Assembly (NCBI GenBank): GCA_902766085.1
Contig: CACXCH010000121.1
Location: 1 to 14,922, forward strand
Origin: an uncultured Eubacteriales bacterium
GTDB taxonomy: Bacteria; Bacillota; Clostridia; TANB77; CAG-508
Length of the DNA: 14,922 nt
Reading direction: 5' to 3'
Below the pieces are notes generated by a model, which saw only the letters and a program-made list of their open reading frames with translations, was not told the DNA's origin and did not search any database. Below, piece after piece: positions 1 through 6,400 of the stretch (positions are counted from its first letter, which is position 1; every line of letters begins with the position of its first letter). A program made the translations under genes and the position numbers.

Positions 1-1821
1 AAAAACAATCCTTGCCTAATTGGTGAACCGGGAGTTGGAAAAACAGCAGTAGTAGAAGGACTAGCCGAAAAAATTGTAGCAAACGATGTTCCAGAACAAC
101 TTAAAAATAAAAGAGTTGTAAGCGTTGATATGGCAAATATGGTAGCGGGAGCTAAATATAGAGGTGACTTTGAGGAAAGAATCAAAAAGCTATTGAAAGA
201 AGTTCAAAAAGCAAAGGACGTCATACTATTTATAGATGAGATTCACACAATAGTTGGAGCCGGCTCAGCAGAAGGTGCAATAGATGCCGCTAATATTCTA
301 AAACCTATGCTTGCAAGAGGAGAAATACAATTAGTTGGTGCAACAACATTAAAAGAATACAGGAAGTTTATTGAAAAAGATGCCGCATTAGAGAGAAGAT
401 TTAGCCAGGTATTAGTACAAGAACCATCAGAAGAAGATAGCATAAAGATTTTACAAGGACTTCGTGATAAATATGAGGCTCATCATAACGTAAAAATTGG
501 GGACGATGCAATAAAAGCTTGCGTTGAGCTTTCTTCGAGATATATAAACGATAGATTTTTACCTGATAAAGCCATAGACTTAATGGATGAAGCTGCTTCA
601 AGACTTAAAATGAAAAGTTATATGGAGCCTGATTCATTCAAAAAATTGCAGGATGAAATAGATAGACTTGATAAGGAAAAGGAAGATGTTATACGTTCTC
701 AAGATTACGAAAAAGCTGCAAAAATAAGAGACGAAGAAAATAAAAAGAAGAAAGAACTTGAAAAACAGAAAAATGACTGGAAAACTAAACAATCAAAACA
801 AATACTAACTTTAAAAGAAGAAGATATTTGCGAAGTTGTTTCAGCTTGGACAGGAATACCAGTTTCAAAAGTATCAGAAACTGAAAGTGAAAAATTAAAA
901 AATCTAGAACAAAGCTTACACAAGAGAGTAATTGGCCAAAACGAAGCTGTTAAAGCAGTAGCTGACGCAATAAAAAGAAGTAGATTGGGATTAAAAGATC
1001 CAAATAAGCCAATAGGTTCATTCCTATTCTTAGGACCAACTGGTGTTGGAAAAACCGAACTTTCAAAAGCATTGGCTGAAAGTTTGTTTGGAACAGAGGA
1101 TTCACTAATAAGAATCGATATGTCTGAATATATGGAATCACAATCGACTGCCAAATTAATAGGTGCTCCTCCAGGATACGTAGGATATGATGAAGCAGGA
1201 CAATTAACAGAAAAAGTTAGAAGAAAACCATATTCTGTTATCCTATTTGATGAAATTGAAAAAGCTCATCCAGATGTAATGAATATTTTACTACAAGTTT
1301 TAGACGATGGAAGACTTACAGATTCACAGGGAAGAACAGTCAACTTTAAAAATACAATAATAATTATGACTTCAAATGTTGGAGCTAGACTAATTACTGA
1401 AAAGAAAACACTTGGATTTACATCAAGTAAAGATGAAAATGATCCTGAAAAAGAATACAATAAAACCAAGGAAGAAGTTATGGCAGAATTAAAGAAAGAA
1501 TTTAAACCAGAATTTCTAAACCGTATTGATGATATTATTGTATTCCACAAATTGCAAAAAGATGATATAAGAAAAATTGTTGACTTAATGATAGGAAAAG
1601 TTGAAAATCTAATGAAACAAAGAGATATCACTCTTAAAGTTGATGACAAAGCAAAAGATCTAGTTGCAGAAAAAGGAATTGACGATGCTTATGGAGCAAG
1701 ACCTCTAAATAGAGCAATACAAACAATGATTGAAGACAAGGTAGCTGAAGCAATTCTTGATGGAAAAGTAAAGGATACAATAAATGTTACTGCAGAAAAC
1801 GGAGAGATTGTTGTAAAATAA
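1..1821 (+). CDS. clpC: ATP-dependent Clp protease ATP-binding subunit ClpC (5'-truncated)
   Basis: Hsp100/AAA+ unfoldase that threads damaged or regulatory proteins into the ClpP protease. The reading frame is open from base 1, so the N-terminal repeat domain and the start of the first ATPase domain lie outside the window; 606 residues are visible. Visible-fragment landmarks: Walker A of NBD1 (GEPGVGKT, residues 8-15), Walker B (LFIDE, about 76-80), sensor/arginine-finger segment ERRF, a charged middle region with a UVR-like motif around 227-262 (SQDYEKAAKIRDEE), NBD2 Walker A (GPTGVGKT, 345-352), pore loop GYVGY, Walker B LFDEIEKAH, sensor 1 TSNVG and the AYGARPLNRAI C-terminal motif. The UVR segment between the two ATPase domains identifies ClpC rather than ClpB, which has a long coiled-coil there. 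No ctsR/mcsAB is visible because the upstream side is cut off. No strong T-tailed terminator follows the stop. Confidence 0.96.
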   Translation, partial: KNNPCLIGEPGVGKTAVVEGLAEKIVANDVPEQLKNKRVVSVDMANMVAGAKYRGDFEERIKKLLKEVQKAKDVILFIDEIHTIVGAGSAEGAIDAANILKPMLARGEIQLVGATTLKEYRKFIEKDAALERRFSQVLVQEPSEEDSIKILQGLRDKYEAHHNVKIGDDAIKACVELSSRYINDRFLPDKAIDLMDEAASRLKMKSYMEPDSFKKLQDEIDRLDKEKEDVIRSQDYEKAAKIRDEENKKKKELEKQKNDWKTKQSKQILTLKEEDICEVVSAWTGIPVSKVSETESEKLKNLEQSLHKRVIGQNEAVKAVADAIKRSRLGLKDPNKPIGSFLFLGPTGVGKTELSKALAESLFGTEDSLIRIDMSEYMESQSTAKLIGAPPGYVGYDEAGQLTEKVRRKPYSVILFDEIEKAHPDVMNILLQVLDDGRLTDSQGRTVNFKNTIIIMTSNVGARLITEKKTLGFTSSKDENDPEKEYNKTKEEVMAELKKEFKPEFLNRIDDIIVFHKLQKDDIRKIVDLMIGKVENLMKQRDITLKVDDKAKDLVAEKGIDDAYGARPLNRAIQTMIEDKVAEAILDGKVKDTINVTAENGEIVVK

Positions 1822-1842
1822 CCTGTAACAAATTTGAAATAA

Positions 1843-1867
1843 ATATTTGCGAATATATTGCAAATAT
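1843..1867. repeat. Perfect 8-bp inverted repeat overlapping a -35 box
   Basis: ATATTTGC at 1843-1850 and its exact complement GCAAATAT at 1860-1867 are separated by 9 bases. The right arm covers the -35 box of the promoter called at 1858-1886. No T-run follows, so this does not look like a terminator for clpC. A repressor operator is the natural reading, but the regulator is unknown. Confidence 0.45.
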
Positions 1868-1886
1868 GCGGAAATTGTGCTAAAAT
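1858..1886 (+). promoter_or_regulatory. Sigma-A-type promoter for the 111-aa gene
   Basis: -35 TTGCAA (1858-1863), 17-bp spacer, -10 TAAAAT (1881-1886), preceded by the TGn extended -10 element (TGC at 1878-1880). Transcription would start near 1893, about 44 bases before the ATG at 1937. It separates the downstream gene from clpC. Confidence 0.65.
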
Positions 1887-1900
1887 AAGGCTATACTAAG

Positions 1901-1936
1901 AAAGGAGTTATGATTAAATAATCATAAATTTAAGTT
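1901..1936 (+). promoter_or_regulatory. Displaced ribosome binding site with intervening hairpin
   Basis: A good Shine-Dalgarno AAAGGAG (1901-1907) lies 29 bases before the ATG at 1937, far beyond normal spacing. Between them is the palindrome ATGATTA-AA-TAATCAT (1910-1925). If folded, it would bring the site to about 13 bases from the ATG. The Shine-Dalgarno also sits 2 bases before an ATG at 1910 that encodes only Met-Ile-Lys before a stop. Confidence 0.4.
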
Positions 1937-2272
1937 ATGTCACAAGTTATTAATGCAATTAAAGATTTTAATACTAATTTTAGAAGAGTCTTGAGCTATG
2001 TAGGTCAGGTTGATGTGGACGTAGAAGATGGAACAGATTATAAAGAATTAGATGGGTTTAATTCTCTTTCTAAAGAGGAAAAAGCTTTTTTAGCTGAAGG
2101 CCAAAAGATTGACGAGCCTATAGATTATAAAAAAATACTAGAAGATGATAATAAAAAAATAAAAGCTAAAAAAGTAAAAAGTGATGAAATAAAAAAAGAC
2201 ACAAAATCTAAAAATGATAAATCAAAAAATGAAAAAAATAGAAAAGATGATGGACTTGAAATAAGCGAATAA
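1937..2272 (+). CDS. Hypothetical 111-aa protein with charged lysine-rich tail
   Basis: I do not recognise this family. The first ~60 residues look folded, with a helix-prone start (VINAIKDFNTNFRRVL), then an acidic segment (VDVDVEDGTDY) and SKEEKAFLAEG. Residues from about 67 onward are low-complexity Lys/Asp/Asn/Ser and probably disordered. There is no signal peptide or membrane segment, so it is likely cytoplasmic. The frame is closed by TAA at 1931, so ATG 1937 is the first usable start, although its nearest good ribosome binding site is 29 bases away. It has its own promoter and terminator and so appears monocistronic. Coding status is supported by that transcription unit and codon use consistent with neighbours; function is unknown. 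Confidence 0.7.
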   Translation: MSQVINAIKDFNTNFRRVLSYVGQVDVDVEDGTDYKELDGFNSLSKEEKAFLAEGQKIDEPIDYKKILEDDNKKIKAKKVKSDEIKKDTKSKNDKSKNEKNRKDDGLEISE

Positions 2273-2287
2273 AGCTTATAATATTTG

Positions 2288-2330
2288 AAAAACAGAAAAT
2301 AGTAAAAAATATTGCTATTTTCTGTTTTTT
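2288..2330 (+). terminator. Intrinsic terminator after the 111-aa gene
   Basis: Perfect 15-bp stem: left arm 2288-2302 (AAAAACAGAAAATAG), loop 2303-2314, right arm 2315-2329. The right arm ends in a T6 run (2325-2330). Confidence 0.85.
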
Positions 2331-2372
2331 GTGGTAAAAATAACTTATATTAAGAAAAAAGGAAAAAAACAA

Positions 2373-3359
2373 ATGAAGGAAAAAGGAATTACGTTAACAG
2401 TTTTAGTTATCACCATAGCTGTTCTTTCAATGATTGCAGGAACAGCAACTATGAAAATTACTACTGTTCTTGAAACTGATAAGTACACAAAATTCAAGAA
2501 CGATTTAACATCACTAAACGAAAGCATATCACAAATTTATGGCTCAGCAGATTCAATTGCACAAGTTGGGCCTATTTATTCAGGAGATACTGGTAGCTCA
2601 TCTTTTCTATATAAACAACAGGGAGATGGAAGGACTGTAAAAAATCCAAATGATGGAAGTGTTTACTATGTAATAAATGCTGATAAGTTAAATACTGACC
2701 TTCAAAATAAGTTTAACATTCATTTAACAACTTTAAATTATGGATCAAACAACTATGGAATTTCTAGTACTTCTACATCATCTTCATTAACTAATGTATA
2801 TATAATAAATGGAAAGACAAGAACTATTTATTATACTGCAGGAGTTGAATATAAAGGATCAAAATATTATAGAATATCTGAGGATTATTCAAGCTTACCT
2901 AATAAAACACTTTTTGTTGATGAACAAAATATTAGCAAGTGGAACAAATTATACGAGAGCAGGTTTACATTTACCTACAATGATACAACAGAGGAAACTA
3001 AAGTTAGCGTAACTGGAGGCGGTGGATGGGAAATACTTTATTTGCCAATTAGTGTAACGAGCGGAAAAAAATATGATATTTCTCTTGAATATACAAATAA
3101 TTCAGGATCAACAGCACTTTCATCATCGTATAGTGGAGCAGGTTTTCAGGTTCTAAAGGCTGTGGCAGATGGCGATAATTCATCTAATTCAGTAAATACT
3201 GTATATTTATCAAACACCAAAAGTTCAACATACACAAAAATTACTAATGAATTTACAGCATCTCAATCAACGATGTATATTGCACTTAATTTTGGAATGC
3301 TAGCAGATGGAAGCACATATTCATTTACATTTAAAAACATTTTAATTCAAGAGCAGTAA
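2373..3359 (+). CDS. Prepilin-like surface protein with C-terminal carbohydrate-binding-like beta-sandwich
   Basis: The 328-residue protein starts MKEKGITLTVLVITIAV: a short basic leader, a Gly followed by ITL, then a hydrophobic helix. This matches type IV pilin/pseudopilin N-termini, processed by a prepilin peptidase after the Gly. The usual Glu at mature position 5 is replaced by Val, as in the Clostridial 'GITLIALVITII' variants. Residues ~35-185 are Ser/Thr/Tyr/Asn-rich. Residues ~190-328 (TFTYNDTTEETKVSVTGGGG ... FTFKNILIQEQ) show the strand pattern of CBM4/9-like jelly rolls with the usual terminal 'F-N-I-x-I' strand. ATG 2373 is preferred over GTG 2331 because 2331 abuts the upstream terminator's T-run and the leader is then typical; AAGGA lies just upstream. 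I find no convincing dedicated promoter (TTGAAA/TATAAT near 2256-2282 has only 15-bp spacing). No pilus assembly genes are nearby, so it may be a stand-alone wall or pilus subunit. The CBM assignment is by pattern only. Confidence 0.75.
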   Translation: MKEKGITLTVLVITIAVLSMIAGTATMKITTVLETDKYTKFKNDLTSLNESISQIYGSADSIAQVGPIYSGDTGSSSFLYKQQGDGRTVKNPNDGSVYYVINADKLNTDLQNKFNIHLTTLNYGSNNYGISSTSTSSSLTNVYIINGKTRTIYYTAGVEYKGSKYYRISEDYSSLPNKTLFVDEQNISKWNKLYESRFTFTYNDTTEETKVSVTGGGGWEILYLPISVTSGKKYDISLEYTNNSGSTALSSSYSGAGFQVLKAVADGDNSSNSVNTVYLSNTKSSTYTKITNEFTASQSTMYIALNFGMLADGSTYSFTFKNILIQEQ

Positions 3360-3404
3360 TCAAGTATTTTATAAAAAATTTTTACTATTAATAAGGACAA
3401 TAAA

Positions 3405-4100
3405 ATGAATGAAGAAAAAATAAAAGGAATAATTGAAGCAATACTATTTGCATCATCTAGAAATGTTAAAATGAGAGAACTTATGTCTATACTTGACTTA
3501 GACGCTGACTCAATTAACAAAGCGATTTTAAATATGCAAGATGAATATAAAAGTGAAAATCGTGGAATCCAAATTATAAGAGTTGATGATGGCTTTGAGC
3601 TTGCATCTAAAAAAGAATATTATGAATATTTATATCCAATATTAGACAAAAGGGTTAAGATGCAACTATCAAATGCAGCAATGGAGGTTTTAGCAATAGT
3701 TGCATATAATAATAGAATAACTAAAGCCGATATTGATACAATTAGAGGAACTGATTCATCAGGCACAATCTATAAGCTTCAAGATTATGGATTAATCGAG
3801 CAGGCGGGAAAAGCCGATTTGCCAGGAAAACCGATGACATATAAAGTAACAGGCGAGTTTTTAAAAATGTTTAATATAAGGTCTTTAAAGGAACTACCAG
3901 AACTACCAAGATTTAAATTAGATAGTAATAGACAAATAGTAATTGATGATATAGAAAATGAAAGCGAAAATTCTAATAGAGAGGCTGCAGATGAAAGTAT
4001 AAACTCTAATAACAATATAGAAAATGAAAGTGAAAATTCTAATAGCGATATTGAAAAGAAAATCGGAAATTCAGATAATGACGATAGAAAGAAAGGTTAA
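3405..4100 (+). CDS. scpB: Segregation and condensation protein B (ScpB)
   Basis: ScpB is the winged-helix subunit that dimerises and binds the ScpA kleisin of the SMC condensin, helping compact and segregate the chromosome. Residues 1-170 match the family throughout: KIKGIIEAILFASS at the start, GIQIIRVDDGFELASK, LSNAAMEVLAIVAYNNRITKADI with the IRG that follows, LQDYGLIEQAGKADLPGKP and TGEFLKMFNI. The 231-aa length exceeds the usual ~180-200 because of an acidic Asn/Ser/Glu tail (about 180-231) built from duplicated IENESENSN units. AAGGA at 3393-3397 precedes the ATG. scpA, commonly adjacent, is not next to it here; the gene upstream is the pilin-like protein, 45 bases away. Confidence 0.95.
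   Translation: MNEEKIKGIIEAILFASSRNVKMRELMSILDLDADSINKAILNMQDEYKSENRGIQIIRVDDGFELASKKEYYEYLYPILDKRVKMQLSNAAMEVLAIVAYNNRITKADIDTIRGTDSSGTIYKLQDYGLIEQAGKADLPGKPMTYKVTGEFLKMFNIRSLKELPELPRFKLDSNRQIVIDDIENESENSNREAADESINSNNNIENESENSNSDIEKKIGNSDNDDRKKG
3949..4045 (+). repeat. 31-bp direct repeat inside the scpB tail
   Basis: Copies at 3949-3979 and 4015-4045 differ by one base (C/T) and are 66 bp (22 codons) apart. Each encodes IENESENSN in frame. A third, degenerate protein unit (IEKKIGNSD) follows. The repeat lies after the conserved ScpB domains. Confidence 0.85.
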
Positions 4101-4159
4101 AATTCCGATGATGGAATTAAAACCATAATAGAAAAAAATTTTTAATGAGTGAATAAATG

Positions 4160-4200
4160 AAAAAAGCAGAAAAAGTAATTAGCTATTTTCTGCTTTTTTT
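4160..4200. terminator. Bidirectional terminator between scpB and the DUF4364 gene
   Basis: Perfect 14-bp stem: AAAAAAGCAGAAAA (4160-4173) and TTTTCTGCTTTTTT (4186-4199). It has T-runs on the plus strand (4194-4201) and, through the A-run at 4160-4165, on the minus strand. The last codons and stop of the minus-strand gene lie within the right arm and loop. It serves both convergent genes. Confidence 0.88.
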
Positions 4201-4730
4201 TGCTTATTTAAAATTGAAAGAAGCTCAGGGTACAAAGTTTTGGCATCTTGTTTCCAATTATTTATAATACTTTGGGCTTGTTCAATAGAATAAGCTAAAG
4301 TTTTAATTTCAAATATAATATCTCCATTTTCTATGATTTGACACTGAACCTCATACTCATTTTCACTTTTAGGTGTAAATTCAGCGACTACAGATTGTTC
4401 ATTTTCAGAGTTTTCAATATTGCTTTTAAAATTAGTATCTACTTTTAATTTTTCTATACCGGGCAACATATCAACTGTAAGTTCAAGAGTCTCTTTACCT
4501 TTGTCAGTAATATTATAAAATATTTGTATTCCCTTTTCAAAACGTATAATATATTTAGAGTCAATTAAATCTAACAAAAATTGTTCAAAATAAAAATAAT
4601 TTAAATCATACACTGATTTAACAATCGTATACAATTCATCATTTGTAATAGGTTTTCCCACTTTATTTAAAGTATATAAAATTAATACTTTGTTTTTAGC
4701 AAGAGTTTCATTATCAGATGTTATTTTCAA
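4179..4730 (-). CDS. DUF4364 family winged-helix protein (TTG start)
   Basis: 183-residue protein of a Clostridia-specific family of unknown function. Residues ~8-85 (ETLAKNKVLILYTLNKVGKPITN ... FYNITDKGKETLEL) form a predicted winged-helix module, and the C-terminal half is alpha/beta. The family usually begins close to the 'LAxNKLLLLYIL' motif, which fits a TTG start at 4730 preceded by GGAGG (4739-4743 on the plus strand, 8-base spacing). An open-frame extension to 4796 would begin upstream of the promoter (-10 at 4765-4770), so it would not be transcribed. It is monocistronic, convergent with scpB and divergent from trmB. A role as a DNA-binding regulator is inferred from the fold only; no target is known. 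Confidence 0.85.
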   Translation of the reverse strand: MKITSDNETLAKNKVLILYTLNKVGKPITNDELYTIVKSVYDLNYFYFEQFLLDLIDSKYIIRFEKGIQIFYNITDKGKETLELTVDMLPGIEKLKVDTNFKSNIENSENEQSVVAEFTPKSENEYEVQCQIIENGDIIFEIKTLAYSIEQAQSIINNWKQDAKTLYPELLSILNKQKKAENS

Positions 4731-4764
4731 AAATAAAACCTCCAAACATACTTGATTTTCTAGC

Positions 4765-4793
4765 ATTATATCACAAAAATATTGACAATACAA
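4765..4793 (-). promoter_or_regulatory. Promoter of the DUF4364 gene
   Basis: Read on the minus strand: -35 TTGTAT (4793-4788), 17-bp spacer, -10 TATAAT (4770-4765), with a TGA extended -10 immediately before it. The transcript would begin near 4758, leaving a ~28-base leader that carries GGAGG. Confidence 0.72.
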
Positions 4794-4810
4794 CAAAAAT
4801 TGAATAAAAT
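4782..4810 (+). promoter_or_regulatory. Promoter of trmB
   Basis: Consensus -35 TTGACA (4782-4787), 17-bp spacer, -10 TAAAAT (4805-4810). The start would be near 4817, just before AAGGAG and the ATG at 4830. Its -35 box directly abuts the -35 box of the opposite promoter, with no base between. Confidence 0.75.
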
Positions 4811-4829
4811 ATGTTCATAAGGAGCGAAA

Positions 4830-5531
4830 ATGAGAATTAGATTTAAGCCATGGGCGAGAAATGAGCTAGAAACAAGTCCTTTTTATATTGATAATCCACA
4901 AGATATGAAAAACAAGTGGAAAACTGCATTTGAAAATAACAATAAAATTTATTTAGAACTTGGATGTGGCAAAGGTAATTTTATAGCTCAGGTTGCAAAA
5001 AAGAATTTAAATATAAATTACATAGCAATTGATCTAGTTGATGCAATGCTTGGAATGGCAAAGAGAAATATTGAAGCATCATTTGGAATAAGAAAATCGA
5101 CTGATGCAGAAGTTATTGAAAATGAAATTGAAAAAGAGAAAATTGTTAAAAATGTTATATTAACAAGATATGATATTTCAAACATATCAAATATTTTTGG
5201 AAAAGATGATGAGATTAGAAGAATATATATAAATTTTTGTAACCCTTGGCCAAAGGGAAAGCATCATAAAAAAAGACTCACACATGAAAGACAACTCGAA
5301 CAATATAAAATTTTCTTAAAAGGTGAGATTTATTTCAAAACAGATGACGATGACTTATTTGCTGCATCAATAAAATCGTTTGAAAACTCTGGCTATATTA
5401 TAAAAAAAATAACCTACGACTTGGAAAATGAAGAAAACTTCTGGGAAGATGAGGAAAACATTCAAACTGAACATGAAAAAATGTTTATGGAGCAAGGAAT
5501 AAAAATAAAAGCATTAATTGCAAAACTATAA
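4830..5531 (+). CDS. trmB: tRNA (guanine-N7-)-methyltransferase TrmB
   Basis: SAM-dependent enzyme that forms m7G46 in the variable loop of tRNAs. The 233-residue sequence shows the SAM-binding motif ELGCGKG (43-49), the acidic residue after the second strand (YIAIDL), the family signature NPWPKGKHHKKRLTH (138-152) and the FKTDDDDLF segment near 169. The signature has Asn where many homologues have Asp (DPWPK); I believe this is a known Clostridial variant. Residues ~87-106 form a charged insertion between the SAM domain's second helix and the next strand, which explains the length above the usual ~215. GGAG at 4821-4824 supports the ATG. It probably shares a transcript with mscL, whose start is 40 bases after the stop. 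Confidence 0.95.
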   Translation: MRIRFKPWARNELETSPFYIDNPQDMKNKWKTAFENNNKIYLELGCGKGNFIAQVAKKNLNINYIAIDLVDAMLGMAKRNIEASFGIRKSTDAEVIENEIEKEKIVKNVILTRYDISNISNIFGKDDEIRRIYINFCNPWPKGKHHKKRLTHERQLEQYKIFLKGEIYFKTDDDDLFAASIKSFENSGYIIKKITYDLENEENFWEDEENIQTEHEKMFMEQGIKIKALIAKL

Positions 5532-5571
5532 AAATAAAATTAGAGAACATAGAAAAATGAAAGGTAAAAAA

Positions 5572-6186
5572 ATGAAACAAGAAAAGTTAGAAAATACAGA
5601 AAAAATTGAAAAAGAAAATGTAGAAAATACAGAAAAAATTGAAAAAGAAAATGTAGAAAATACACAAAAAATTGGAAAAGAAAAAATAACGAAAACAGAA
5701 AAAAATGCTACTGAAAAACAAATGAAGGCAAATGAAAATATGAAGAAAATAAATGATAATGTAAAAAAAGCCAATGAGAGTGTAAAAAAAGGTGCGTCAG
5801 AATTTAAAAAATTTATTATGAGAGGAAACGTAGTTGATTTAGCTGTTGGTGTAGTAATGGGTGGTGCATTTAGCAACATAGTAACATCACTTGTTAACAA
5901 TATCATAATGCCACTTGTTGGAATTATAATTGGAGGAATTGACTTTAGTGACTTAAGTATCAAAGTATTTAATGCAGAAGTAAAATATGGACTATTTATT
6001 CAACAGGTAGTGGACTTTTTAATAATAGCACTTTGCATTTTCTTATTTGTAAAAGCAATTAATAGCTTAGATAGCAAATTCAAAAAAGAAAAGAAGGAAG
6101 AAGAAGCAAAAGAGGAAAAGGAAGAAGTAAAACTACTAAAAGAAATAAGAGACTTGCTAAAAGAAAACAATAAAATTACAAATTAG
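5572..6186 (+). CDS. mscL: Large-conductance mechanosensitive channel MscL with N-terminal extension
   Basis: Membrane-tension-gated pore that releases solutes on hypo-osmotic shock. The MscL core starts at about residue 74: EFKKFIMRGNVVDLAVGVVMGGAF (S1 helix running into TM1), with TM1 through NIVTSLVNNIIMPLVGIIIGG, a short periplasmic loop, TM2 (FIQQVVDFLIIALCIFLFVKA) and a C-terminal helix EVKLLKEIRDLLKE that normally bundles the pentamer. The ~73 residues before the core are Lys/Glu/Asn-rich, include three 11-residue repeats and are absent from ordinary ~130-150-aa MscL. ATG 5572 is chosen for AAAGGT at 5560-5565; ATG 5557 or TTG 5518 would lengthen it, and ATG 5722 or 5740 would shorten it without a better ribosome binding site. 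The second-last segment (KKEKKEEEAKEEKEE) is also unusually charged. Confidence 0.93.
   Translation: MKQEKLENTEKIEKENVENTEKIEKENVENTQKIGKEKITKTEKNATEKQMKANENMKKINDNVKKANESVKKGASEFKKFIMRGNVVDLAVGVVMGGAFSNIVTSLVNNIIMPLVGIIIGGIDFSDLSIKVFNAEVKYGLFIQQVVDFLIIALCIFLFVKAINSLDSKFKKEKKEEEAKEEKEEVKLLKEIRDLLKENNKITN
5590..5688 (+). repeat. Three 33-bp tandem repeats in the mscL 5' region
   Basis: Units at 5590-5622, 5623-5655 and 5656-5688 encode ENTEKIEKENV, ENTEKIEKENV and ENTQKIGKEKI. Units 1 and 2 are identical at DNA level; unit 3 has diverged. All stay in frame (11 codons). Confidence 0.9.
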
Positions 6187-6188
6187 TA

Positions 6189-6217
6189 TTGACAAATTAA
6201 AAATTGCGTTGTATATT
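6189..6217 (+). promoter_or_regulatory. Promoter directly after the mscL stop codon
   Basis: Consensus -35 TTGACA (6189-6194), exact 17-bp spacer, -10 TATATT (6212-6217). It begins 3 bases after the mscL stop. The predicted start (~6224) is only ~10 bases before a terminator hairpin, so its product would be a short RNA unless polymerase reads through. Confidence 0.5.
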
Positions 6218-6223
6218 AATTTC

Positions 6224-6287
6224 AATTGTTGGGGACACATTATGACACGCGTAAGTAATTACGTTTTGTTTTAATGTGTCTTTTTTT
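6224..6287 (+). ncRNA. Candidate ~64-nt small RNA (promoter plus terminator unit)
   Basis: The transcript predicted from the promoter at 6189-6217 would consist of a short 5' tail and a long rod. The outer 9-bp stem is GACACATTA/TAATGTGTC (6234-6242/6272-6280). A short ACA/TGT pairing (6245-6247/6267-6269) follows, then an apical 5-bp stem CGTAA/TTACG (6250-6254/6259-6263) closed by a GTAA (GNRA-type) tetraloop, and a T7 tail. The same structure may simply be the mscL terminator. Confidence 0.35.
6234..6287 (+). terminator. Intrinsic terminator downstream of trmB-mscL
   Basis: The 9-bp outer stem (6234-6242 with 6272-6280) is followed directly by seven Ts (6281-6287). It closes the trmB-mscL transcript and any RNA started at ~6224. 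Confidence 0.82.
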
Positions 6288-6400
6288 GTATGCTTATTAA
6301 TGAATTCTGACTACTTAATTTATTATAGAAGCTTATAGAAATAAAAAAAGGTTACATTATGAAATAGATACATTGTTTTAGGAGGGGATAGGAGAATTTT

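Noticed and set aside
705..1154. 149-aa minus-strand frame within clpC
   Set aside because: Antisense shadow of a conserved gene with no independent signals.
2331..2372. GTG 2331 as start of the pilin-like protein
   Set aside because: It directly follows the T-run of a terminator and would put 14 extra basic residues before a leader that already looks complete from ATG 2373.
4101..4118. AATTCC-GATGAT-GGAATT hairpin just after the scpB stop as a terminator
   Set aside because: Only 6 bp and no T-run; the strong bidirectional terminator lies 40 bases further on.
4731..4796. Longer N-terminus for the DUF4364 protein, starting at 4796
   Set aside because: It would begin upstream of the gene's own promoter, adds residues unlike the family, and ignores the well-placed GGAGG before TTG 4730.
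5526..5963. 145-aa Phe/Ser-rich frame on the minus strand opposite mscL
   Set aside because: Mirror of the Lys/Glu repeat codons of mscL; no ribosome binding site or family resemblance.
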